Origin: Chthoniobacterales bacterium
Lineage (GTDB): Bacteria; Verrucomicrobiota; Verrucomicrobiia; Chthoniobacterales; UBA10450
NCBI GenBank assembly: GCA_013697365.1
Contig: JACCXA010000066.1
Location: 1-29,624 of the forward strand
Direction: 5' to 3'
Length of the DNA stretch: 29,624 nucleotides
A model generated the notes under the pieces. That model saw only the letters and a list, made by a program, of their open reading frames with translations. It was not told where the DNA came from and did no database searches. Position numbers and translations under genes: made by a program. This document shows, piece by piece, positions 13,882 through 21,389 of the stretch (position 1 is the first letter of the stretch; every line of letters begins with the position of its first letter).

Positions 13882-15790
13882 GAAAACCAGTGCCGCTCCT
13901 CCGCTGTTGCGGGGAATTCGCTCGCCGGCAGATGTCAGAGCCCTGCGCGAACAAGACTTACCCCAGCTCGCGCAGGAAGTGCGCGATGAATTGGTTAGCG
14001 TGCTGTCTCAAACTGGAGGCCACCTCGGCCCGAACCTTGGCGTGGTGGAGCTGACCATTGCGCTCCATCGGGTCTTCGAGACACCGAAGGACAAGTTTGT
14101 CTTCGACGTCAGCCACCAGGGCTACGTGCACAAGATGTTCACGGGACGACTCGATCGCATTGGCACGATGCGGCAGTACGAAGGGCTGAACGGGTTCCTT
14201 CTCCGAACCGAATCAGAGCACGATTGTTATGGGGCGGGCCATGCCGGGACAGCGCTCTCCGCCGGGCTAGGGATGGCGGTGGGACGCGATCTGCGCGGGA
14301 CGGACGAGCATGTAGTGGTTGTAGCGGGCGATGCGGCTTTCACCTGCGGCATCAGCTATGAGGCGATGAACAACGCCAAGTCGCAGACGAAAAAATTCAT
14401 CGTCGTCCTGAACGATAACGAGTGGTCGATCGCGAAGAACGTGGGTGCGATCGCCTCGTATTTGAACAACATCGTGGCCAATCCGACTTATGCGGGGTTG
14501 CACGACAAGGCCCGCCGTTTCATCGAAGCGATTGCCGGAAAATCAGCCGTGCATTTTGCCCACAAAGTCGAGGAAGGGGTGAAGAACCTGCTCGTCCCAA
14601 GCGTAATCTTCGAGGAACTTGGCATGCGCTATTACGGGCCGATCGATGGCCACGACATTCCGTTGCTTATCAAGACGTTTGAGTTTCTCAAGACGCAGGA
14701 TGAGCCGGTTCTTCTGCACATCCTGACCAAGAAGGGTAAAGGCTATGAGCCTGCCATCGCCAAGCCCGACAAATTTCACGGTCTCGGAAAGTTCGCGGCC
14801 GACACTGGCGAAACGGCTCCCGGCGGAACGCCGACGTATTCCGAGTTGCTTGGCAAGACCCTGGCGAAATTTGCCGACTCAAACAAGAAGGTAGTCGCCA
14901 TCACCGCCGCGATGCCGACCGGCACAGGGCTTGTGCATTTTCAAACGCAACATCCCGACCGCTACTTCGATGTCGGGATCGCGGAGGAGCACGCTGCCCT
15001 TTTCGCTTGCGGCATGGCGACGCAGGGACTGAAGCCGTTCCTCACGATCTACTCAACCTTCATGCAGCGCGCTTACGACATGATCATTCACGATATGGCG
15101 CTGCAGAATTTAAATGTCGCGCTGTGCATGGATCGTGCGGGCCTCAGCGGCGACGACGGCCCGACTCATCACGGGCTTTTCGATATCGGCTATTTGCGGC
15201 ACGTGCCGAACATCGTCCACATGCAACCAAAAGATGAAGACGAGTTCGTGGACATGCTTTGGACGATGGCGAACCACAGTACCGGGCCGATCGCGATGCG
15301 TTATCCACGCGGAGCCGGCACCGGCGCGCAGGTCAAGGCGACGCCGAAACTGCTTGAGATTGGCAAAGCTGAAGTCGTGCAACATGGACGCGATGTCGCC
15401 ATCTTCGGGCTGGGCAACATGTTCGAAGTCGGCGCGGACGCCGCGCGAAAACTGGAGGACCAAGGCTTCTCCGTGGCGTTAATCAATCCGCGCTGGATCA
15501 AACCGATGGATACCGGCACGCTCGAGTTCTTCGCCCGCGGCACGCAGGTTATCTGCACGCTGGAGGACCACGTCCTGCACAATGGGTTTGGCTGCGCGGT
15601 TATGGAGCACCTCCATACCGAAATGATCCACACACCTGTCGTCCGCATCGGCTGGCCGGATCAGTTCGTGGAGCATGGCACGATCCCCATCCTCCGGAAG
15701 AAACACGGCCTGACCGCCGACGCGCTGGTTGAAAAAGTCCTGCCGTTGCTGCAGAAAAAAACCCGGCAACCGCAGCCGACCGCGGCGTAA
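13859..15790 (+). CDS. dxs: 1-deoxy-D-xylulose-5-phosphate synthase
   Basis: 643 residues. Dxs makes DXP from pyruvate and glyceraldehyde 3-phosphate with thiamine diphosphate, the first step of the MEP pathway. ATG 13859 is chosen because AAGGAGA stands about 7 nt before it; a longer in-frame start at 13799 has no such support. Motifs: TGGHLGPNLGVVEL (52-65, with catalytic-region H55), FDVSHQGYVHKMFTGR, the ThDP/Mg motif as GDAAFTCG…LNDNEWS (157-189) where GDG is usual, and VGIAEEHAALFACGMA (catalytic Glu). The GDA variant and DVSHQGY (for DVGHQAY) mark a divergent form, but the key acidic, His and Asn residues are kept. It ends convergently, one base from the mazF stop. Confidence 0.94.
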   Translation: MTKSASSEKTSAAPPLLRGIRSPADVRALREQDLPQLAQEVRDELVSVLSQTGGHLGPNLGVVELTIALHRVFETPKDKFVFDVSHQGYVHKMFTGRLDRIGTMRQYEGLNGFLLRTESEHDCYGAGHAGTALSAGLGMAVGRDLRGTDEHVVVVAGDAAFTCGISYEAMNNAKSQTKKFIVVLNDNEWSIAKNVGAIASYLNNIVANPTYAGLHDKARRFIEAIAGKSAVHFAHKVEEGVKNLLVPSVIFEELGMRYYGPIDGHDIPLLIKTFEFLKTQDEPVLLHILTKKGKGYEPAIAKPDKFHGLGKFAADTGETAPGGTPTYSELLGKTLAKFADSNKKVVAITAAMPTGTGLVHFQTQHPDRYFDVGIAEEHAALFACGMATQGLKPFLTIYSTFMQRAYDMIIHDMALQNLNVALCMDRAGLSGDDGPTHHGLFDIGYLRHVPNIVHMQPKDEDEFVDMLWTMANHSTGPIAMRYPRGAGTGAQVKATPKLLEIGKAEVVQHGRDVAIFGLGNMFEVGADAARKLEDQGFSVALINPRWIKPMDTGTLEFFARGTQVICTLEDHVLHNGFGCAVMEHLHTEMIHTPVVRIGWPDQFVEHGTIPILRKKHGLTADALVEKVLPLLQKKTRQPQPTAA

Positions 15791-15791
15791 G

Positions 15792-16115
15792 TCAATCGCT
15801 CAGGTAGGCAGTGGCTGCGGCAAAAAGCGACTCCGTTGTTTCTTCCGACGCGATACCGATGACCTCATGCAGCCGAGCTTTGCTGACCTGGCGCAAGCCC
15901 GGAATGATCGCGAAGCTTGGTTTCTTCGTGCCCACGGCGATCCGAACTCGCAACGGCCAGATTTCCGGCGCTCGGCTGGAGAGCGGAATGATCACGACCG
16001 TTTCGAGAATTCCATTGTGATCGGTATTTGAGATGATAATTCCAGGTCGCATTTTGCCCATCTCCGGCGGGAAAGTGTCGGTTAGATTTACCCACACGAC
16101 GTTTCCACGCTTCAT
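15792..16115 (-). CDS. mazF: MazF/PemK-family toxin
   Basis: 107 residues from ATG 16115, which overlaps the antitoxin stop (ATGA). A longer in-frame reading into the antitoxin gene is not credible. The family toxins are sequence-specific endoribonucleases with an SH3-like barrel. Signature: MKRGNVVWVNL at the N-terminus, MRPGIIISN (22-30) with the conserved catalytic Arg R23, VVIIPLSSR (40-48) with the conserved Ser/Thr position, and RQVSKARLHEVIG near the C-terminus (the usual D-Q-x-R-x-x-D region is altered). Partner: the RHH antitoxin directly upstream. Confidence 0.88.
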   Translation of the reverse strand: MKRGNVVWVNLTDTFPPEMGKMRPGIIISNTDHNGILETVVIIPLSSRAPEIWPLRVRIAVGTKKPSFAIIPGLRQVSKARLHEVIGIASEETTESLFAAATAYLSD

Positions 16116-16357
16116 TTCCTTCTTCCCCGCGGTGGCTGGGAAAGCGGGGCGGACTCCCATTCCTCCTGCGCTTCTCTTTCTTCCGGCGAGCGTGCGAGAA
16201 AAGCCAAATACGCTTCCGCAGCGTGCTTCATCTTCCACCGCCGTATGTCCCGCTTCAGGGCGCCGCGGACAAAGCTACTCAGAGTCTGGCCGGAAGGTTT
16301 GGCTTCGGCGATCTCGCGAAGTATTTCGGAGTCTAGCTTTACAGTAGTGGCGCCCAT
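16112..16357 (-). CDS. Ribbon-helix-helix antitoxin (MazE-like partner)
   Basis: 81 residues from ATG 16357 (an ATG at 16375 in frame would add six). The N-terminus ATTVKLDSEILREIAEAK then SGQTLSSFVRGALKRDIRR is a ribbon-helix-helix DNA-binding domain. The C-terminal half (HAAEAYLAFLARSPEEREAQ) is helical and charged, suited to wrap the toxin. It is translationally coupled to mazF (4-nt overlap), so antitoxin is made first. A palindromic sequence at its start codon probably binds the antitoxin for autorepression, as in related type II systems. Confidence 0.83.
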   Translation of the reverse strand: MGATTVKLDSEILREIAEAKPSGQTLSSFVRGALKRDIRRWKMKHAAEAYLAFLARSPEEREAQEEWESAPLSQPPRGRRK

Positions 16358-16373
16358 ACCTGGACGGTATACC
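16356..16373. promoter_or_regulatory. Candidate antitoxin operator
   Basis: ATACC (16356-16360) and GGTAT (16366-16370) form an inverted repeat with a 5-nt spacer, and GGTATACC (16366-16373) is a perfect 8-bp palindrome overlapping its right arm. It covers the antitoxin start codon and lies in the 36-nt gap shared with the divergent ABC ATPase gene. Autoregulation is inferred from how RHH antitoxins act. Confidence 0.45.
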
Positions 16374-16393
16374 ATCCGAGGTTCACACGGTCA

Positions 16394-17398
16394 ATGAGCG
16401 CGATTGAAGCAAAAGGTCTAACCAAGGTTTACCGCACCTACAAAAAGGAGGGCGGACTCCGCGGGTCGTTGAAGGGATTGATTCGCAGGAAGTATGACGA
16501 AACTCGTGCTGCGGACGATGTCACCTTCTCCATCGAGGAAGGCGAGCTCGTAGGGTTCCTCGGGCCAAACGGCGCCGGCAAGACGACCGTGCTCAAAATG
16601 CTCTCGGGCCTGCTCAACCCGAGCGCCGGCGAAGCGCGGGTGCTGGGCTTCGTTCCCTGGGAACGCAAGAACGAGCTGAAGCGGCAGTTTGCGCTCCTCA
16701 TGGGCCAGAAGAACGCGCTCTGGTGGGATCTGCCCGCGCAGGAATCGCTCGAGCTGAACCGTGCCATTTACGGGATCGACCGGGGTCGCTTCAAGAAAGT
16801 GGTGGGTGGGCTGAGTGAACTGCTCGACGTGCAGGACAAGATGAACGTGATGGTGCGCGAGCTTTCGTTAGGCGAGCGGATGAAGATGGAACTGATCTCC
16901 GCGCTGATTCACGAACCCCGTGTCCTCTTCCTGGATGAGCCCACGATCGGCTTGGACGTCGTGAGCCAGAAGCGAGTGCGGGAGTTTCTGCGTCTCTACA
17001 ACCAGGAGCACAAGATCGTGACAATGCTCACGAGCCATTACATGCAGGACATCGAGGAACTCTGTCAGCGCGTGATCATCATCGATCACGGGAAGATCTT
17101 CTTCGATGGGCCCCTGGACGCGATCATCGATCGTTTCGCGGTTGCGAAAATCGTGAGCCTGACCTTCGAGGAAACGAAGGCCCGTGATTTCTCTGCTTTC
17201 GGCGAGGTAGTGGAACAGACGCCTGTCTCCGTTCAGCTCAAGGTCCCGCGGGCGAAGGTCACGGAGACATGCCGGCAATTACTGGATAGCTGTCAAGTCA
17301 CGGACATCAATGTGCAGGAGTTGCCCGTGGAGGAAGTGATCCGTCAGCTTTTTGGTGAACGGACCACGATGAAAGAGGCGGCCGCCGGTGGGCATTGA
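16394..17398 (+). CDS. ABC-2 type transporter ATP-binding protein (orphan)
   Basis: 334 residues. It has Walker A GPNGAGKT (57-64), Q-loop in LLMGQKNALWW (Q105), signature LSLGERM (158-164), Walker B VLFLDEP (177-183) and H-loop TSHYMQD. The long insert before Walker A (residues 15-40) and the 100-residue C-terminal extension resemble the NatA/DrrA-type ATPases of ABC-2 exporters. It would power export of a lipid, polysaccharide or drug-like substrate from the inner membrane. The usual ABC-2 permease genes do not follow: the next gene is on the other strand 7 nt away, so partners must be encoded elsewhere. It is divergent from the antitoxin gene. Confidence 0.92.
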   Translation: MSAIEAKGLTKVYRTYKKEGGLRGSLKGLIRRKYDETRAADDVTFSIEEGELVGFLGPNGAGKTTVLKMLSGLLNPSAGEARVLGFVPWERKNELKRQFALLMGQKNALWWDLPAQESLELNRAIYGIDRGRFKKVVGGLSELLDVQDKMNVMVRELSLGERMKMELISALIHEPRVLFLDEPTIGLDVVSQKRVREFLRLYNQEHKIVTMLTSHYMQDIEELCQRVIIIDHGKIFFDGPLDAIIDRFAVAKIVSLTFEETKARDFSAFGEVVEQTPVSVQLKVPRAKVTETCRQLLDSCQVTDINVQELPVEEVIRQLFGERTTMKEAAAGGH

Positions 17399-17405
17399 CA
17401 AGCGT

Positions 17406-17672
17406 CTAGTAGCGGAGGAGCGCGCCTTTTAGCTCATGGACGTAAGCGGGATTCATCTCGAAGGCTGTCACCGGCATCTCTGCCATCCCGACTTGCTCGA
17501 CGAAAGGCACGCTCTCAAGGAAGCCCACTGACATGAGGCCATTGAGTGTGTCGGTCATGTCTTCCGGATCCATGCGGGTGTAATCAAGGAGCTCCGAGCC
17601 GAGCTTGGCCTCAGTAAATCCGATCGCGCGGACGAGAGTCGCTTCGCGGCCAGTCAGCTTGATCTTTCGCAT
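17406..17672 (-). CDS. Small hypothetical protein, possible winged-helix fold
   Basis: 88 residues, not recognised as a named family. It reads as helices (LTGREATLVRAIGFTEAKLG, DPEDMTDTLNGLMSVGFLES) followed by a strand-like segment and a last helix (NPAYVHELKGALL). That order, with a question-of-type motif such as 'xLxxLMSVGFLES', resembles a winged-helix regulator that distinguishes a second helix and wing; DNA binding is only a suggestion. It lies downstream of the epimerase gene on the same strand (54-nt gap) and ends convergently with the ABC ATPase gene. Confidence 0.6.
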   Translation of the reverse strand: MRKIKLTGREATLVRAIGFTEAKLGSELLDYTRMDPEDMTDTLNGLMSVGFLESVPFVEQVGMAEMPVTAFEMNPAYVHELKGALLRY

Positions 17673-17726
17673 CCACTTTTCCGAGCAGCTTCCATACCGA
17701 TGCGTATCGCCCGGAAGGATGTCCGC

Positions 17727-18608
17727 TTACGTCCCGGGCCGTTCGAAATCGGGAAGGATGCTTTCTCGCATCGCCTCCTCAAACGTCGGATAACGGCACT
17801 TCCAACCGAGGCTCTTTAGCTTCTCACTGCTGACTTGTTTATTGCTGTTGCCGCGCCTCCGCGGAGCCGGCATGGATCCGACCGGCGGAACGGGACGGTG
17901 GGAGATGGAGGCAAGCCATTCATAACAGGCCCGCTGCGTTCGCGGATGATTGTCGGAAACGTTGTAGATCGCTCGTGGGTCAAAAGTTCGGCCCGCTTTC
18001 GCGAGAGCGCGTTGTGCCAGGAAAAACAAGGCAGAGGCAACATCATCGCGGTGGATCTGGTTGAGAAAACGCTCCGGGCCCGGATCGATTGTGGCAGTTC
18101 CGGTCAGGAATTTCCGAAGCAAGGCTGAACGACCCGGTCCATAGATACCGGCCAGGCGGGTCACGATGCCGCCGTGCCCCAGGATAAACTCTTCTGTTTC
18201 GCGCAAGACCTTGCTGGTGGGAAGCGAAGCCTCTGCGGGGCTTAATTCGGTGACCCAGGCACCATCTGTTTGGGGGTAAACGCTTGTGCTGCTCGTGAAG
18301 ACGAGACGGGCCTGGGGAAAAGCTAAGGCGAGGTTTTGCGCCCCCCGGAGGTAGATCTGTCGATAGACCTGCTCGTCACCGCCACGGGAGCTCGCGCAAT
18401 GAATCACTGTATCAAAATCTTTCGCCGCGGCCGTGACAGCTTCGCGGCTGCCGATATCGACGGCGGATATCAAATACGGTTTCATTGACAACGCCGCGCT
18501 TGAATCAGCCGACGCGGTCCAGCCTTCCACCTCCCATTCTTTCTCGCAAAAGAGGTCCGCCGTAGCTGCTCCCAGATAGCCGCAGCCGGCGATGAGAACT
18601 GAAGGCAT
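17727..18608 (-). CDS. NAD(P)-dependent epimerase/dehydratase-like protein (extended SDR, YeeZ-like)
   Basis: 293 residues. The Rossmann glycine motif is GCGYLG (8-13). An acidic residue and TVIHCAS follow at the expected strand, and LVFTSSTSVYPQTDGAW sits where extended SDRs have their catalytic Ser/Thr. The Tyr-x-x-x-Lys pair is not present in its usual place, as in the YeeZ-like atypical group. RLAGIYGPGRSALLRKF and the C-terminal YNVSDNHP are typical of sugar-nucleotide epimerase-like proteins. The substrate is unknown. It starts 14 nt downstream of the scpA stop, suggesting co-transcription from rodA or scpA. Confidence 0.85.
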   Translation of the reverse strand: MPSVLIAGCGYLGAATADLFCEKEWEVEGWTASADSSAALSMKPYLISAVDIGSREAVTAAAKDFDTVIHCASSRGGDEQVYRQIYLRGAQNLALAFPQARLVFTSSTSVYPQTDGAWVTELSPAEASLPTSKVLRETEEFILGHGGIVTRLAGIYGPGRSALLRKFLTGTATIDPGPERFLNQIHRDDVASALFFLAQRALAKAGRTFDPRAIYNVSDNHPRTQRACYEWLASISHRPVPPVGSMPAPRRRGNSNKQVSSEKLKSLGWKCRYPTFEEAMRESILPDFERPGT

Positions 18609-18622
18609 GGAGAGCGGGGGAA

Positions 18623-19351
18623 CTACAGCGCGGCCGAGGCAATCTCAATCTCGTCGAATGGGTTGACCTGCCGGGCGCGCACCTGGTGCAATCGAATCAA
18701 CTCCAACAAGGCGAGGAAAGTCACCACAATTTCGACTCGCGAGGCCAGACTCGCGAACAACTCAGAAAAGCGAAGCGGCACCCCGTCGGAAACTCGCTGC
18801 AAAATCCAATCAATCTTGTCTGAGACAGTGTAATGCTCGCCGAAGATTTCGCGCAGATCTTCGCGCGCTTCAACCCGCTTGATCACGGCTTGGAATGCAT
18901 TGATGAGATGGAAAATCCCTACCTCGCCCAGGCGCAGCGGAGCCGCCGGGGTATCGTCAAACCCGCCGGGCGTCCGGAAGAAAACGCGTTCGTGTTCGAG
19001 CTGCCGAACCTGCAATTGCGCGGCCGCTTCCTTGAACTTCTTGTATTCGATCAGCTGTCGAATGAGGTCCCAACGCGGGTCATCCTCTTCGGCGTCTTCC
19101 TCCGGTGGCTGCTGGTCGACGGGGAGCAAGCTGCGGCTTTTCAGATAGATCAGGTTCGCCGCCATCACGACGAACTCGCCGGCGACGTCGATGTTCAGCT
19201 CCTTGAACGCCTGCAGATACTCGAGATACTGGCCTGTGATTCGTTCCAGAGAGATCTCGTAGATGTCGAGCTCGTCGCGCTTGATCAGGTAAAGAAGAAG
19301 GTCGAGCGGACCTTCGAAGATCTCGAGCCTGACCTTGTAATCGCTCTCCAT
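18623..19351 (-). CDS. scpA: Segregation and condensation protein A
   Basis: 242 residues. ScpA is the kleisin subunit that bridges the SMC heads and binds ScpB, compacting and segregating chromosomes. The N-terminal IFEGPLDLLLYLIKRDELDI (8-27) is the diagnostic SMC-neck-binding segment, followed by GEFVVMAANLIYLKSRSLLP. There is an acidic linker (PPEEDAEEDDPRWD) and a C-terminal winged-helix (FLALLELIRLHQVRARQ). scpB is not in this window, although it often sits directly downstream; here the next gene is an epimerase. Confidence 0.95.
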   Translation of the reverse strand: MESDYKVRLEIFEGPLDLLLYLIKRDELDIYEISLERITGQYLEYLQAFKELNIDVAGEFVVMAANLIYLKSRSLLPVDQQPPEEDAEEDDPRWDLIRQLIEYKKFKEAAAQLQVRQLEHERVFFRTPGGFDDTPAAPLRLGEVGIFHLINAFQAVIKRVEAREDLREIFGEHYTVSDKIDWILQRVSDGVPLRFSELFASLASRVEIVVTFLALLELIRLHQVRARQVNPFDEIEIASAAL

Positions 19352-19419
19352 GTGGCGGAGCCGAGGGTAGGGGCGTCGCGAGCGAAAGTAAACCGGCGCG
19401 TCCGCCCGGCGGCCGATCG

Positions 19420-20532
19420 TTAGACGTTCACTTTGCGATGAACCCAGACGCTGTTCACGATCCCGAGCCCGAACATGATCATGAGGACAAACGAGCCACT
19501 ATAGCTAATAAGCGGCAAGGGCACACCGGTGATTGGGAGCATTGAAATTGTCATCCCGACATTTTGAAAGATGTGCGTGAAGATGAGAGTCGCGATTCCG
19601 ATCGTCAGAAGTAAACCGAACTGATCGCCCGCGCAGAAAGCAACGAAGAGGCAGGTCAGCAAGAGAAGTGCGAAGGCGCCGAGGAGAAACGCGCCTCCGA
19701 CGAAGCCCCATTGCTCGCCGATGGCCGAGAAAATGTAGTCGTTGTGAACCGCCGTCGCGGGGAGAAAACCTAGCTCGATCTGGGTATTCGGCGCCTTAAA
19801 CCCTTTCCCGGACCACCCGCCAGATCCGATCGCGATGAGCGATTGGTTGATCGCCCAGGCTGACCCTTGCTTATCGATCTCGGGATTAACGAAAGCGATA
19901 ATGCGCTCCTTCTGATAATTCTTGAGTCCGAGGTTGTAAGCGATGGGGAGAAAGGCGGCTACGATCAAGACGATGCAGATCAAATAACGCACAGGGATCC
20001 CGCCCACGAAAAGCAGCGCCAGCAGCACCGGACCCCAGATCATTGTCATCCCCAGATCAGGTTGCATCATAACCAGGAGACACGGTGCGCCTACGATCGC
20101 TCCGCAGAGCGCAAGTCGCGTCATGGGATGCATCTCCCGGAATTGACTCAGGAAAAGCGCCAGCACCATGATGCCGGCAATGATCGCAAGCTGTGCGGGT
20201 TGAAAATTAATCGGGCCGAGATCGAGCCAGCTGCGCGCCCCATACACTTTTTTCCCGATGAAACGCGTCAGGATCAGGAAGATCAGACCAGCCAGATACA
20301 TCGGGAGAGCGCCCCAACGAATCCAGCGATAATCGATCAAGCTGGTGATCATGAACGCGACAAATCCGACCGCGACCCAGTTTGCCTGCTTCCGCCAGAA
20401 GTCCGCCGTGATGGATTCGCCTCGCATGTAAGTCGCGCTGTAAACGGCGATCACACCGAAGATCGCGAGCGCCAGCATATTGACTAGGAGGAGCCAGTTG
20501 AGACCGAGGAGTTTTCGCAAAAAAGGCGTCAT
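19420..20532 (-). CDS. rodA: RodA, SEDS-family peptidoglycan glycosyltransferase
   Basis: 370 residues from ATG 20532 (a TTG 12 nt earlier is less likely). A polytopic SEDS protein with about ten membrane helices that polymerises lipid II during elongation, with a class B PBP and MreBCD. Family segments: GARSWLDLGPINFQPAQL (QP-S-E-L is usual, here QPAQL), ILVMMQPDLGM-like LLVMMQPDLGMTMIWG, and LGFLPATAVHNDYIFSAIGEQWG, in which the Asp of HNDYIF matches the catalytic Asp of RodA. The C-terminal ITGVPLPLISYSGS is typical. RodA is preferred to FtsW because of length and the lack of a division cluster. A plausible promoter lies upstream. Confidence 0.92.
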   Translation of the reverse strand: MTPFLRKLLGLNWLLLVNMLALAIFGVIAVYSATYMRGESITADFWRKQANWVAVGFVAFMITSLIDYRWIRWGALPMYLAGLIFLILTRFIGKKVYGARSWLDLGPINFQPAQLAIIAGIMVLALFLSQFREMHPMTRLALCGAIVGAPCLLVMMQPDLGMTMIWGPVLLALLFVGGIPVRYLICIVLIVAAFLPIAYNLGLKNYQKERIIAFVNPEIDKQGSAWAINQSLIAIGSGGWSGKGFKAPNTQIELGFLPATAVHNDYIFSAIGEQWGFVGGAFLLGAFALLLLTCLFVAFCAGDQFGLLLTIGIATLIFTHIFQNVGMTISMLPITGVPLPLISYSGSFVLMIMFGLGIVNSVWVHRKVNV

Positions 20533-20562
20533 TTTGAGGGGCAAAAATCGGAGGACTACCTG

Positions 20563-20591
20563 ATTATAGGCACACTCTGCTCGTTCGTAAA
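20563..20591 (-). promoter_or_regulatory. Sigma-70-type promoter for rodA
   Basis: On the minus strand a perfect TATAAT (20568-20563) is preceded at 17 nt by TTTACG (20591-20586, four of six matches to TTGACA). Transcription would begin about 24 nt before the rodA ATG. It may serve rodA, scpA and the epimerase gene. Confidence 0.55.
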
Positions 20592-20720
20592 TTCGAGTTC
20601 CGTGCTTGACTTATGTGAGACAGAACGGCGCGAGACAATTGGATGTGTCACGCCTTAACTGTCGCCTAAAGAGCTACTTGTCCCCACACCGAAAAATCAC
20701 GGCCAACTTCTTGTTACCTC

Positions 20721-20747
20721 TTGGCAGCGGTTTAGACTTGTTAGACT
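20721..20747 (+). promoter_or_regulatory. Weak promoter candidate for the SprT-like gene
   Basis: TTGGCA (20721-20726) and TAGACT (20742-20747) are separated by 15 nt, shorter than ideal. The -10 is part of a direct repeat of TTAGACT (20732-20738 and 20741-20747). It lies 20 nt before the ATG at 20767. The rest of 20592-20720 shows nothing else recognisable. Confidence 0.25.
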
Positions 20748-20766
20748 ACTGAGCCAGAGCCCACCA

Positions 20767-21219
20767 ATGGCGAAAAAAACAAAGCGGAAAGCCGTCCATC
20801 CAAAGCTGCCGATGCAGCAGCAGCTGAACCTTGAGCACGAGGGACAATACTTTGACCTTCGCGCCATCTTTGACCGGCTAAACGCCCGTTACTTCCGTGG
20901 CCGGCTGCGCAATTACAAAGTCATGTGGGGCCGCAGGCGCAAACGACTGCCAAAAGAGTACTTCGTTTTCGGCACCATTCAGGAAGAAGACCGCCTCATT
21001 CGGATCAACCCCCGGTTGGATCAACCTTTCGTGCCCCTTTGGTTTCTCCAATACGTCCTCTACCACGAGATGCTGCATTCGGTTGTGCCGGACGAAATCG
21101 GGAGTGATGGCCGCCGCCGCGTCCATACGGACGAGTTCAATCGGCGCGAGCGCGAATATCCAAGCTACAAACGCGCGCGACGGTGGGAGGACGAAAACCT
21201 CGCTCGTTTCTTCCGCTAA
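20767..21219 (+). CDS. SprT-like zinc metalloprotein
   Basis: 150 residues. The core is a SprT-like domain: DLRAIFDRLNARYFRGRL (30-47), then LYHEMLHSVVPD (98-109) with the gluzincin HExxH (H100, E101, H104) and a further His at 120 in RRVHTDEF as probable third Zn ligand. This matches the HExxH…H pattern of small SprT-like/Spartan-related peptidases. The N-terminal 12 residues are strongly basic (KKTKRKAVHPK), which could contact nucleic acid. DNA-protein crosslink proteolysis is known for Spartan and only suggested here. It stands alone between rodA (divergent) and the cdaA operon (convergent). Confidence 0.85.
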   Translation: MAKKTKRKAVHPKLPMQQQLNLEHEGQYFDLRAIFDRLNARYFRGRLRNYKVMWGRRRKRLPKEYFVFGTIQEEDRLIRINPRLDQPFVPLWFLQYVLYHEMLHSVVPDEIGSDGRRRVHTDEFNRREREYPSYKRARRWEDENLARFFR

Positions 21220-21239
21220 AGCCTAGCCTTCGCGTTACG

Positions 21240-21389
21240 CTACCTTCTTTGCGTGGCCGCCGGCGTGGACGGGAACTCAGACGGTGAGGGTGTCGTTGCT
21301 ACGTTCTTTTTGATGAGGTACCAAAGGGTTGTCGCGAGAAGGAGCGAGATCACCTTTGCCCGCCAATTGGTCAGAATCAGTTTCTTCAT
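21240..21389 (-). CDS. Miniature CdaR/YbbR-like membrane peptide
   Basis: 49 residues from ATG 21389: MKKLILTNWRAKVISLLLA starts a cationic segment and a single membrane helix (to about residue 25), ending in a short Thr/Pro/Ser-rich tail. It resembles the N-terminus of YbbR/CdaR proteins, where a similar N-W-x-x-K-x-x-S-L-L-L-A-x-x-L-W motif precedes YbbR domains, but no YbbR domain follows. CdaR normally binds and regulates CdaA and is encoded directly after cdaA, as here. The start lies inside cdaA, with a 113-nt overlap in another frame. It could be a truncated regulator, or the overlap may reflect drift of the cdaA 3' end. Confidence 0.7.
   Translation of the reverse strand: MKKLILTNWRAKVISLLLATTLWYLIKKNVATTPSPSEFPSTPAATQRR

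Noticed and set aside
20606..20634. TTGACT as a promoter for the SprT-like gene
   Set aside because: No acceptable -10 is found at 15-19 nt, and it is over 150 nt from the start codon.
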